This document shows, piece after piece, positions 51,867-61,160 of a stretch of DNA of 61,160 nucleotides (position 1 is the stretch's first letter; each line of letters opens with the position of its first letter). Source of the stretch: CAZMRF01 sp964568735 (lineage in GTDB: Bacteria > Acidobacteriota > Polarisedimenticolia > JACPZX01); NCBI GenBank assembly GCA_964568735.1, contig CAZMRF010000025.1:1-61160 (forward strand), given 5' to 3'. The notes under the pieces are model-generated. The model had not been told where the DNA came from. It was given only the letters and a program-made list of their open reading frames with translations, and ran no database searches. A program made the position numbers and the translations under genes.

Positions 51867-52487
51867 TTAGAAGCGCAGTCCTATCCCCACCCTGCTGATG
51901 AGCGGATCGATCCCCAACTCGTCCACATCATCGTCCGTGGGGCTCAGGTCCGCGCTCAGCCAGCGGATTCCACCCATGATCACGAAGTTCTCACCCAGGC
52001 CGATGTCCAGCCCGACCTGCGCCCCCCAGGCGAACTCCGGGTCCGCATCGATGTTGTTGTTGATGTTGAGGTTCGAGGCCGACCCGGTGATCTCGATGTC
52101 CCCCCAGAAGATGTAGGAGGCCGTGGGTGCGACGTAGAGATCGATGACTTTCGTGTTGATCAGGTGAATGTTGAGACTCGCGCTGACCGGCGCGAAATCC
52201 ACCTCGGCGACGGTGGTCCCGCCCAGATCGATGTCCTGCGTGGAGTTGATATAGTCCATCTCCAGCCCCAGAAGCTGCCCCCACCGCCACTCGAACCCGA
52301 AGGCCCATCCCAGCTCGTTGGAGGCCTCGACCGAGTCCTGCACGGATCCGAAGTCCACGTCCTCCTCGCTCAGGGGCGACACATAGGCCGCCGCCCCGAA
52401 GATCTTGAAATTGTTGTCCTGCGCGAGAGCCGCAGAGCTCGCTGAGGCAACCGCGAGCAGCGCCATGACCACAAGTGCCTTTCTCAT
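51867..52487 (-). CDS. Small outer-membrane beta-barrel (OmpW/OmpA-barrel-like)
   Basis: 206 aa from ATG 52487 with GGAGG about 10 nt upstream. Signal peptide (ALVVMALLAVASASSAALAQ), then eight or so strands: FKIFGAAAYVSPLSEEDVDF, WAFGFEWRWGQLLGLEMDYI, KVIDLYVAPTASYIFWGDIE, AWGAQVGLDIGLGENFVIMG, and the last strand LISRVGIGLRF ending in Phe. The layout fits OmpW-type or generic outer-membrane barrel domains. It converges with the porin, only 6 bp away. Confidence 0.8.
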   Translation of the reverse strand: MRKALVVMALLAVASASSAALAQDNNFKIFGAAAYVSPLSEEDVDFGSVQDSVEASNELGWAFGFEWRWGQLLGLEMDYINSTQDIDLGGTTVAEVDFAPVSASLNIHLINTKVIDLYVAPTASYIFWGDIEITGSASNLNINNNIDADPEFAWGAQVGLDIGLGENFVIMGGIRWLSADLSPTDDDVDELGIDPLISRVGIGLRF

Positions 52488-52629
52488 CGCCAGATGTCCT
52501 CCCGATCGAAGGTTGTGGCGGAGCATGCCGGGAGCCAAGCCAGGCTCCAAGACGGCGCGCAGGATCTCACCAGGCTGCGGGAGCGTCAAGGCCACCACGC
52601 CGCCCAGCAGTGAGGGTGACTGCCCGGTG

Positions 52630-52745
52630 GCGCGGGACGGAGGGTCGCCCGGAGCGTACGTCTGGAGGCCGGCCGTGATAAGTGATGAGTCTTCCACGTG
52701 ACTCCGGCCGTAGGTAGGAGCGCAGGGCGACCCTCCGTCCCGCGC
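52630..52745. repeat. 21-bp perfect inverted repeat downstream of isocitrate lyase
   Basis: 52630-52650 and 52725-52745 are exact reverse complements (each begins GCGCGGGACGGAGGG on its own strand), 74 bp apart, with smaller CCGGCCG palindromes between. They fill the gap between the aceA stop and the small barrel's start. They could form a long mRNA 3' structure or be a REP-like doublet. No target duplication or transposase is seen. Confidence 0.6.
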
Positions 52746-52760
52746 TGACGAAGACGCGGC

Positions 52761-55031
52761 TCAGGTGGGCGGAGGACCCGTCTTGTCGATGAGGCGCGTG
52801 AGGGCCGCGCGATCCGGCTCGAGCAGCTCGGCCACGCGCTCCCTGTTGACCTCGGCCACGATGATGTGGCCCACCTCGCTGTGGACGTCGCTGAAGATGC
52901 CGTGACTCTTCATCTTGCGGGTCTGGTAGATGTTGTCCTCGGTCGGGCCGACGTAGTGGACCGAGACGGCCTTGTATCGGTGGATCAGGAAGAGGTGGAT
53001 CAACGTCATGAGCCGCTTCTTCCGGATCGCCCCCTCGAATGTGTTCTGATCGCGCACCGAGATGAGGCTGCGCCCGCGGCGGTCATGGATGTTGGCGAAG
53101 ATCACGTTCGCAACCTCTTTCTCCTCTCCGTCGAAGACGCCGAGCTCCAGCACCTCCGAGCCCGGCGTGTGAGGGCGGAGGTGCACGCGCAGCGCGATCG
53201 GGAGCTTGTAGTGCCTGGCCCAGATGCCGAGCCACTCCGCCAGCAGCTTCGGAGGAACCTCGGTCTGGACGAGGTGCTGGTGCTGCGTCGAGCCCTTCCC
53301 CATGGCTTTCGTCGCCGCGGTGTGTCCGCTCGAGGCCATCAGCGCGCCGTCGAGCCGCGGGCCTCCGACCAGGGTCTGCGGCGTCCGGTAGGGCGACTCC
53401 ACGAGCCGGAACTTCCGCTGGAGCCGTGCCAGGGCCAGCATGCCCTCCTGCTTCAGGGAGGCGGCGAACTCCTCGGCCGCCAGGCCGTCGATCTGGTGGC
53501 CCCCGTAAGTGATGAAGTTGAAGACGAAGCCGAGCCTACCAAGCTCCTCGGGGAAGCGCCTCATCTCCTCGTCGCCCATTCCGGTGGTATCCCAGTTGAA
53601 GGAGGGCGACAGGTTGTAGGCGAGCATCGCCTCGGGGAACTCAGCATGGATGGCCCGGGCGAACTTCCTCGCGTCTTCCAGGTCGGCCGTCTTGGTCTCC
53701 ATCCAGAGCAGGTCGGCGAAGGGCGCCGCGGCCAGCGACTTGGCGATGGCGTAATCGATCCCGCCCTCGACCTGGTAGTACCCCTCGGGAGTCTTCGTCG
53801 GCTCGGGGTCCCAGATGACGTGGATGCCGAGCGACCGCGCCTTCTCGCGGGCCGGGTGGAACCCGGCCTTCCCCGCGAAGGCGAGCCACTCCTCCACGGT
53901 CATGCTGAAACGCTCGCCCTCGGCCACGCGGAAGGCCATCACGTCCGCCACCGCCTGGCCGTAGGTCTTCATGCCGGCCTCTGCGGCCCACGCCTCGAGG
54001 TAACGGGTGCTCAGCTTGTCGAGGATCGGCTCGATGCCGTGCGGCCCTCCCTTGATGAACCCGGCGGCTGCCTCGTCGATCAGCGTTATTAGGCCGGCAC
54101 GCTCGAGCCAGGAGAAGGCGCTCTCGTACTCCTCGCGGGAGATCGAGAAGAGGAGATGCCCTCGGCTCTCCTCGACGCCCCGATCGTGAAGCCGCTTGAG
54201 TATCGCGACGAATCCCAGCTTGTAACCGGGCAGATCGACGTTGGTGGCGCCGAGGATGAAGGGTTGGTCCCGCTCGTCCCCGCGCCCGTCGAGAAAGGTG
54301 GCGGACTCGGCGTCCGTCCGCGCCACGATGATCCCGGCGACGCCCATGATGTCGAGCTGAAAGCGCGCGGCGTTCAAACGCTTGATCTGCTCGTCCTGCG
54401 GCACGAGCACCTTCCCGCCCTGGTGGCCGCACTTCTTGACGCCCGGCTTCTGATCCTCGATGTGGTAGCCGGGGACCCCGGCCTCGACGAAGCGCCGCAC
54501 GAGGTTTCGGACGTGGGCATCCCCCCCGTGGCCGGTATCCGCATCCGCGATGATGAACGGGCGGTAGTCCACGACCGGCGCATCCTTCCGCTGCTGCTCG
54601 GTCATGCGGGCACGGGCGAAGCTCTGATTCCTGTCGGCGGCGAGGAGGGCCCGGACGAGCAGGGCCGCCTCATCGGGCACCTGGCTCAGCGGGTAGCTCG
54701 CTAGATCGGCGCCGGGATCCTCCGTGACCGAGCCCCGCGCCGAGGTCGCCCAGCCGCCGAGGTAGATCGCCTCGATCCCGAGCCGCTTCAAGGCCACGGC
54801 CTGGCCGGGCGAGTAGGGGCCGAAGGTGGTGATCTGCGAGCGCTTCGCGAAGAGGTCCCTGAGACGATCGTGGAAGGCCTCGGCCGCGGCCCGGGCCACC
54901 GGATAGTCCGTCACGATCGTCCCGCGCTGCTCCGCCACCTCCCGGGGCGAGTGAAGGCGGACGATCCGCTCGAAGCGCGAGCTCTTGAACCACTCCGTGA
55001 TTTCGATGACTTTCTGCTCGAATGAGCTCAT
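52761..55031 (-). CDS. aceA: Isocitrate lyase (long form)
   Basis: Splits isocitrate into succinate and glyoxylate. At 756 aa it is of the long ICL2-like class; common ICLs have 430-540. The catalytic motif KKCGHQGGK with the active Cys is near residue 205, and GGWATSARGSVTEDPGADLA, FIIADADTGHGGDAHVRNLV and LAYNLSPSFNWDTTGMGDEE carry the metal and substrate sites. The extra C-terminal domain (HIIVAEVNRERVAELLEPDR near its end) is what lengthens it. It starts 11 nt after the malate synthase stop, so the glyoxylate shunt is one operon. Confidence 0.95.
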   Translation of the reverse strand: MSSFEQKVIEITEWFKSSRFERIVRLHSPREVAEQRGTIVTDYPVARAAAEAFHDRLRDLFAKRSQITTFGPYSPGQAVALKRLGIEAIYLGGWATSARGSVTEDPGADLASYPLSQVPDEAALLVRALLAADRNQSFARARMTEQQRKDAPVVDYRPFIIADADTGHGGDAHVRNLVRRFVEAGVPGYHIEDQKPGVKKCGHQGGKVLVPQDEQIKRLNAARFQLDIMGVAGIIVARTDAESATFLDGRGDERDQPFILGATNVDLPGYKLGFVAILKRLHDRGVEESRGHLLFSISREEYESAFSWLERAGLITLIDEAAAGFIKGGPHGIEPILDKLSTRYLEAWAAEAGMKTYGQAVADVMAFRVAEGERFSMTVEEWLAFAGKAGFHPAREKARSLGIHVIWDPEPTKTPEGYYQVEGGIDYAIAKSLAAAPFADLLWMETKTADLEDARKFARAIHAEFPEAMLAYNLSPSFNWDTTGMGDEEMRRFPEELGRLGFVFNFITYGGHQIDGLAAEEFAASLKQEGMLALARLQRKFRLVESPYRTPQTLVGGPRLDGALMASSGHTAATKAMGKGSTQHQHLVQTEVPPKLLAEWLGIWARHYKLPIALRVHLRPHTPGSEVLELGVFDGEEKEVANVIFANIHDRRGRSLISVRDQNTFEGAIRKKRLMTLIHLFLIHRYKAVSVHYVGPTEDNIYQTRKMKSHGIFSDVHSEVGHIIVAEVNRERVAELLEPDRAALTRLIDKTGPPPT

Positions 55032-55042
55032 GTCACTCCGAT

Positions 55043-56974
55043 TCAGACGGCGAAGTCCATGTTCTCCGTCGTGCGTGTCCCGTCCCGGCGGAAAGCGTCC
55101 ATGAAGAGGCGGATCCGCCTCCTCGCCTCCGCGAGATCGTGGTTGTCGATGTTGATGTTGAGCAGGTCGATGTACCAGGGGGGCTTGGATGCTTCCGCGA
55201 GATAGCTCTCGACGATCTCGCGGGCGATGGGGAGGGTCGTGGCCTTCGAGACATCGTGAACGTCCCGGTTCCCCGCCGCGAGCAGCCTGGCGTACTCCTC
55301 GCCCAGGAGCAGCTCGAAGAGCCTCTCCGCGATCGCGTCACCCGGGCTCACGCCGGCGGCGCTGTCGCCCTCGGTCAGGAGAGCCCCCTTGTGGAGCCAC
55401 TCCCAGAGGATGCTCAGGCGAATCTCCCCCGTCGCCATGTCCTCCATCAGGTAGAGCACGTCATCGTTCCCGAAGAAGTCAGCCGGCTTCAGTGCGGCGG
55501 CCTGCAGGCCCTGGCCGAAGGCGTTGCCGTACTGCAGGGCCACGCTCAGGAGGTCGCGCGCGCCGCGCACCGTCCGGGGCGCAGGCTCAAGCAGCGTCAG
55601 CCCGGCGGCATCGCCCGCGGTATAGGTCAGGGGCGGGAAGGGCCGGCCGAGCTGATTGTCCGCGCCCGCCTTCTCCCAGACGGGCCGCACGATGTGGACC
55701 ATCTTCCAGTGGGCCACCCACTTCCCGCTCGCCCCTTCGCGCTGCTCCCGCTCGGCTCCGGCCACCGCCTTGCGCATGCCGCTCTCGACGCCGGCCCGGG
55801 AGCCCACCGGTATGTTCGGCTCCATGCCGCCCTGCCAGAGCGCGCAGCGCCCTTCGCGGTCGGGCGTGTTCACCGCGCGCCGGACGCGATCCTCGTAGTT
55901 CCGCATGTAGCCCCAGGTCATCGTGATGGCGTCGATGTTCGGGTTGTGGAAGCCCCGCTCCCAGGCCATGGCGTCGGCGACGCTGTTGATGTAGTCCCAG
56001 CGCCCGGTGTTGTAGCCCACGAAGCGCCGGCAGAGAGCCGCTCGGATCTCCATGAGCTGGAAGCAGGCCTCGAGCTGTTCCACCAGGACATAGGCCTTGA
56101 TCGTTCCCCCGGCGAGGCCCAGGTGCTCCTCCAGCGCGGAGAGGATGTCGTTCCACAGGGCGGCTTCCTCGGCGGTCTGGATCTTGGGGAGGTAGAGAAC
56201 GATCGAGGAGCCCGCATCCCGCAGGGCCCGGTGATTGTTCACGACGTAGAGAGCCGTGTCGACGATCGAGGCCGAGAAGCCGGCCCCTCCGGCGCAGCGC
56301 ACGTGCCGATCGTCGAGGTGCAGCCCGCGGGGGCGGAAGATCCTCGTGGTGAAGCCGAGCTGCTCCTCCCACTCTCCGATGATCCTGCGCCCGAGGAAGC
56401 CCGTGGCCCACTCGTTCATCTCGCTCGCCACCTGCCCGGCGGCCGCGAGGAAGACGGGATCGCGCGAGAATGCGAGCTTGAGGTTGCGCTGGTTCTCGAG
56501 GGACATCGTCCCCACCTGCCCGAGCGCGTCCTCCCCATCGAACATCCACCCGTCCGCCCCCGACAGGAGAGCGTAGGCGACATTGCGGATGCTCGCTTCG
56601 ACCGGAGTGTTGGGCCTCGCAGCCGGCCCCGTCCCCTGGATCCACTGCCTTCGCAGGTCCAGGGGGATCTCGCTGCCCGAGAAATTCCCCGCGCGCGCGT
56701 CGCTGACGCGGATCCCTGCGCGCGGGATCGTGGAGGAGGGGTCGAGGAAGCCGATCCGCTCCGCCTTCCGGGACCGGTCGGCCCTGCGCCGGATCCGGGC
56801 CTGCATCAGCAGCCTTCGGTCGGGCTCCAGGCGCGCCAGGCGCCGGAGGGCTGAGAGAGCTTCGGAGGTCAGGATGTCGGGGTAGGCTCCCTCGACGCCA
56901 CCGGAGATCTCGAGCGCAGGCGCGCCGCCCGGGGCGCGGGCCGGAGCGGGGTCAGGGGTCGGAGGATGATTCAC
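55043..56974 (-). CDS. Malate synthase-family protein
   Basis: Condenses glyoxylate with acetyl-CoA to malate. Core signatures: IVLYLPKIQTAEEAALWNDI, GTIKAYVLVEQLEACFQLME and RFVGYNTGRWDYINSVADAM match the A-type active-site strand order (Glu and Asp metal ligands). SGADGWMFDGEDALGQVGTM matches the first metal/base segment. I chose GTG 56974 (643 aa), where family-like sequence begins; the frame is open to 57262 with upstream ATGs at 57097 and 57262. It is longer than malate synthase A (about 540) and shorter than G (about 720). It lies immediately upstream of aceA. Confidence 0.85.
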   Translation of the reverse strand: MNHPPTPDPAPARAPGGAPALEISGGVEGAYPDILTSEALSALRRLARLEPDRRLLMQARIRRRADRSRKAERIGFLDPSSTIPRAGIRVSDARAGNFSGSEIPLDLRRQWIQGTGPAARPNTPVEASIRNVAYALLSGADGWMFDGEDALGQVGTMSLENQRNLKLAFSRDPVFLAAAGQVASEMNEWATGFLGRRIIGEWEEQLGFTTRIFRPRGLHLDDRHVRCAGGAGFSASIVDTALYVVNNHRALRDAGSSIVLYLPKIQTAEEAALWNDILSALEEHLGLAGGTIKAYVLVEQLEACFQLMEIRAALCRRFVGYNTGRWDYINSVADAMAWERGFHNPNIDAITMTWGYMRNYEDRVRRAVNTPDREGRCALWQGGMEPNIPVGSRAGVESGMRKAVAGAEREQREGASGKWVAHWKMVHIVRPVWEKAGADNQLGRPFPPLTYTAGDAAGLTLLEPAPRTVRGARDLLSVALQYGNAFGQGLQAAALKPADFFGNDDVLYLMEDMATGEIRLSILWEWLHKGALLTEGDSAAGVSPGDAIAERLFELLLGEEYARLLAAGNRDVHDVSKATTLPIAREIVESYLAEASKPPWYIDLLNINIDNHDLAEARRRIRLFMDAFRRDGTRTTENMDFAV

Positions 56975-57342
56975 GGAGGGATCGTTATTCCTTCGAGAGG
57001 GAGCGGCCACGGCCTCGGCGGAGCCGGGAGGCGGCGCGCTTTCCCGCGGTCGGGCGGGACAGTCTACATGGTGGTGCGCAGCCTGTGGCGCCTTCATATA
57101 GATAGGCGGGGACCCGGCCTTGCATGGCCGATTCAGCCCCCAAGGCATTCTAGACAGACTACTTAGCCCCCGAGCCGCAACACGCTTCGCACCACCATGG
57201 AAGGCCTGGGGGAGCGGCACCTGACGCCCCAGGCCCGCGGGCGGATTCTCCTTGCCCTCCAAGGCTCTCCCGCCTATCCTGTGGCCCCTCCATCATCGTC
57301 ACTTCATAGGGAAACGACCCTGCGAGGAGCGGATTCGCGATC

Positions 57343-59787
<2,445 letters not shown>

Positions 59788-59817
59788 GCGCCGCGGTGCG
59801 CGGGAAGTAATCACCCA

Positions 59818-60468
59818 GTGGAGTTTCTCCTCGAGTTGGCGAGCGGCCGGTACGCGCTCGACGACCTCATCCGCTGGGGCGGGTATGCTCTCCTCGTGGC
59901 CATCGTGTTCACCGAGACCGGGCTCCTGGTCGGCTTTTTCCTGCCGGGCGACTCGTTGCTCATCACCGCAGGGCTCGTGGCCGGGACCGGCGGTCTGAAC
60001 ATCTGGTGGCTCAACCTTCTCCTGATGGTGGCCGCCATCGGGGGCGACAGCGTCGGATACGCGATCGGGTTCAGGGCCGGCCCTCGCATCTTCACCCGTG
60101 AGGACTCGATCCTGTTCCATCGCCGCCATCTGATCCGGACGCGGGAGTTCTACGAGCGCTACGGCGGCAAGACCATCGTGCTCGCGCGGTTCATCCCGAT
60201 CATCCGCACCTTCGCCCCCGTCGTGGCGGGGGTCGGCCAGATGGCGTACCGGCGTTTCCTCTTCTACAACGTCTTCGGCGGCATCGGGTGGGTTGCCAGC
60301 CTGACCTGGGTCGGTTACCTGCTCGGCCAGACGGTGCCCAACATCGACCAGCACGTTCACGTCGTCGTCGCGATCGTCATCGTGCTCTCGGTGCTCCCCG
60401 TCGTCGTCGAGATGCTCAGGGCGCGGCGGAAGAAGCGCGTCAGGGAGGTTCCGTGGCGTTCCGGTTGA
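59818..60468 (+). CDS. DedA-family membrane protein
   Basis: 216 aa from GTG 59818. Typical DedA/SNARE-associated layout: LLVAIVFTETGLLVGFFLPG, then GDSLLITAGLVAGTGG, GGDSVGYAIGFRAG, the re-entrant motif RFIPIIRTFAPVVAGVGQM with the family Arg, FNVFGGIGWV-like segment (YNVFGGIGWV), and a basic C-terminus. DedA proteins act as lipid scramblases or transporters and support envelope homeostasis. It lies 30 bp after hppA; its end overlaps the next start by 16 bp. Confidence 0.92.
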   Translation: MEFLLELASGRYALDDLIRWGGYALLVAIVFTETGLLVGFFLPGDSLLITAGLVAGTGGLNIWWLNLLLMVAAIGGDSVGYAIGFRAGPRIFTREDSILFHRRHLIRTREFYERYGGKTIVLARFIPIIRTFAPVVAGVGQMAYRRFLFYNVFGGIGWVASLTWVGYLLGQTVPNIDQHVHVVVAIVIVLSVLPVVVEMLRARRKKRVREVPWRSG

Positions 60469-61073
60469 TTCCCCGCGAGGAGAAATTCTTCGACCTGTTC
60501 GAGCAGCAGGCGTCCACCATCGTGGCGGCCGCCCGGGTCCTGGAGGAGCTGGTCCACGACTATCCGAGCGCGAAGGCCAAGGCCGAACAGATCAAGGACC
60601 TGGAGCATGCCGGCGACACCCTGACCCACGAGCTCGTCAAGAAGCTCAACACGACCTTCATCACGCCTATCGATCGGGAGGACATCTACGCGCTCGCGTG
60701 CCGGCTCGACGACGTGCTGGACCTGATCGACGCCGTGGCGGATCGCCTGCTCCTCTACAAGATCGTCAAGCCCACCGAGGGGTGCGTGGACTTCGCCAAG
60801 ATCATCGTCAAGACCGCGGAGGCGACCGACCGGGCGGTGCACTGTCTCCGAACGCTCTCGCCCTACTACCACAAGCACGGCGTCGAGGTGAACCGGCTCG
60901 AGAACGAGGCGGACCGTCTCCTGCGGGACCTCCTGGCCGGGCTCTTCGATGGGGGGGTGGAGCCCATCGAGATCATCAAGTGGAAGGAGCTGTACGAGAC
61001 GCTGGAGTCAGTCACCGACCGGTGCGAGGACGTCGCGAACGTCATTGAAGGCATCATGCTCAAGATGGCCTAG
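60453..61073 (+). CDS. DUF47 (PhoU-like) phosphate transport regulator
   Basis: 206 aa from GTG 60453, with GGAGG 5-6 nt upstream. All-helical PhoU-like protein: FFDLFEQQASTIVAAARVLE, EHAGDTLTHELVKKLNTTFI, TPIDREDIYALACRLDDVLD and LYETLESVTDRCEDVANVIE with its paired acidic/metal positions. DUF47 proteins are regulatory partners of Pit phosphate transporters, which fits the next gene. It overlaps dedA by 16 bp. Confidence 0.93.
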   Translation: MAFRLIPREEKFFDLFEQQASTIVAAARVLEELVHDYPSAKAKAEQIKDLEHAGDTLTHELVKKLNTTFITPIDREDIYALACRLDDVLDLIDAVADRLLLYKIVKPTEGCVDFAKIIVKTAEATDRAVHCLRTLSPYYHKHGVEVNRLENEADRLLRDLLAGLFDGGVEPIEIIKWKELYETLESVTDRCEDVANVIEGIMLKMA

Positions 61074-61092
61074 TTCGAGACGACGTCGGCGC

Positions 61093-61160
61093 ATGTCGGC
61101 CTCGTTCCTCCTCGTCGCGTTCATCATCCTGGTGGCGCTCCTCTTCGACTACATCAACGG
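61093..61160 (+). CDS. Inorganic phosphate transporter (Pit family), 5' end only
   Basis: ATG 61093 starts a frame reading MSASFLLVAFIILVALLFDY then ING, cut by the window end. The first helix followed by an FDYING-type motif is the start of Pit transporters, and the DUF47 partner lies 19 bp upstream. Only 22 codons are present, so the call depends on context as well as sequence. Confidence 0.75.
   Translation, partial: MSASFLLVAFIILVALLFDYIN

Overview
The window is a high-GC bacterial chromosome segment with dense genes, many 4-nt ATGA/GTGA overlaps and no tRNA, rRNA, CRISPR or insertion sequence that I can recognise. Outer-membrane barrels, lipoprotein and Sec signals, RND efflux and multihaem cytochromes point to a Gram-negative cell. 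The mix of a Ser/Thr kinase with TPRs, ASPIC/UnbV-FG-GAP protein, giant S8 protease with repeat modules and a compact argRCBDGJHA cluster suggests an uncultured lineage such as Acidobacteriota or Eisenbacteria-like bacteria; that placement is inference.

Layout. 1-8.7 kb: a metal-efflux island. On the minus strand a small Cys-rich membrane protein is followed by TolC-, adaptor- and RND-type genes; on the plus strand a CDF-type transporter is followed by an EamA transporter with a very His-rich tail. 8.7-13.2 kb: a signalling run of GAF histidine kinase, receiver-PP2C phosphatase, cyclic-nucleotide-binding protein and AI-2E-type permease. 13.2-15.8 kb: DUF983, chromate transporter ChrA and a small anchored protein. 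15.9-27.9 kb: Ser/Thr kinase, ~2,480-aa repeat protease and a TPR protein, each with a copy of one short direct repeat just beyond its 3' end. 28-29 kb: an SDR protein. 29-37.7 kb: the arginine operon, in which argC carries an in-frame TAG. 37.9-39.2 kb: a secreted SGNH-like protein. 39.4-41.6 kb: a mer-like operon (Hg-type MerR, 60-aa Cys protein, and a CopZ-MerT-MerP-MerP fusion) with no merA visible. 41.8-42.8 kb: a three-gene cassette (DnaJ-like zinc finger, small conserved protein, nucleotidyltransferase). 42.9-48.1 kb: multihaem cytochrome, CRTAC1 protein and a second, divergent ArgR. 48.3-52.5 kb: envelope genes, including a barrel with an in-frame TGA. 52.8-57 kb: glyoxylate shunt (malate synthase, isocitrate lyase). 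57.3-61.2 kb: membrane pyrophosphatase, DedA, DUF47 and the start of a Pit-type phosphate transporter.

How they work together. The two ends and the middle carry separate metal-handling units. The arginine operon could supply all steps from glutamate to arginine except carbamoylation (argF is not here), provided argC works. The pyrophosphatase releases phosphate next to a DUF47-Pit pair.

The observations most worth following are the TGA-containing barrel (possible selenocysteine or a lesion), the CopZ-MerT-MerP2 fusion, the zinc finger/nucleotidyltransferase cassette, the argC amber codon, and the ArgR paralogue that lacks part of the arginine-binding motif.
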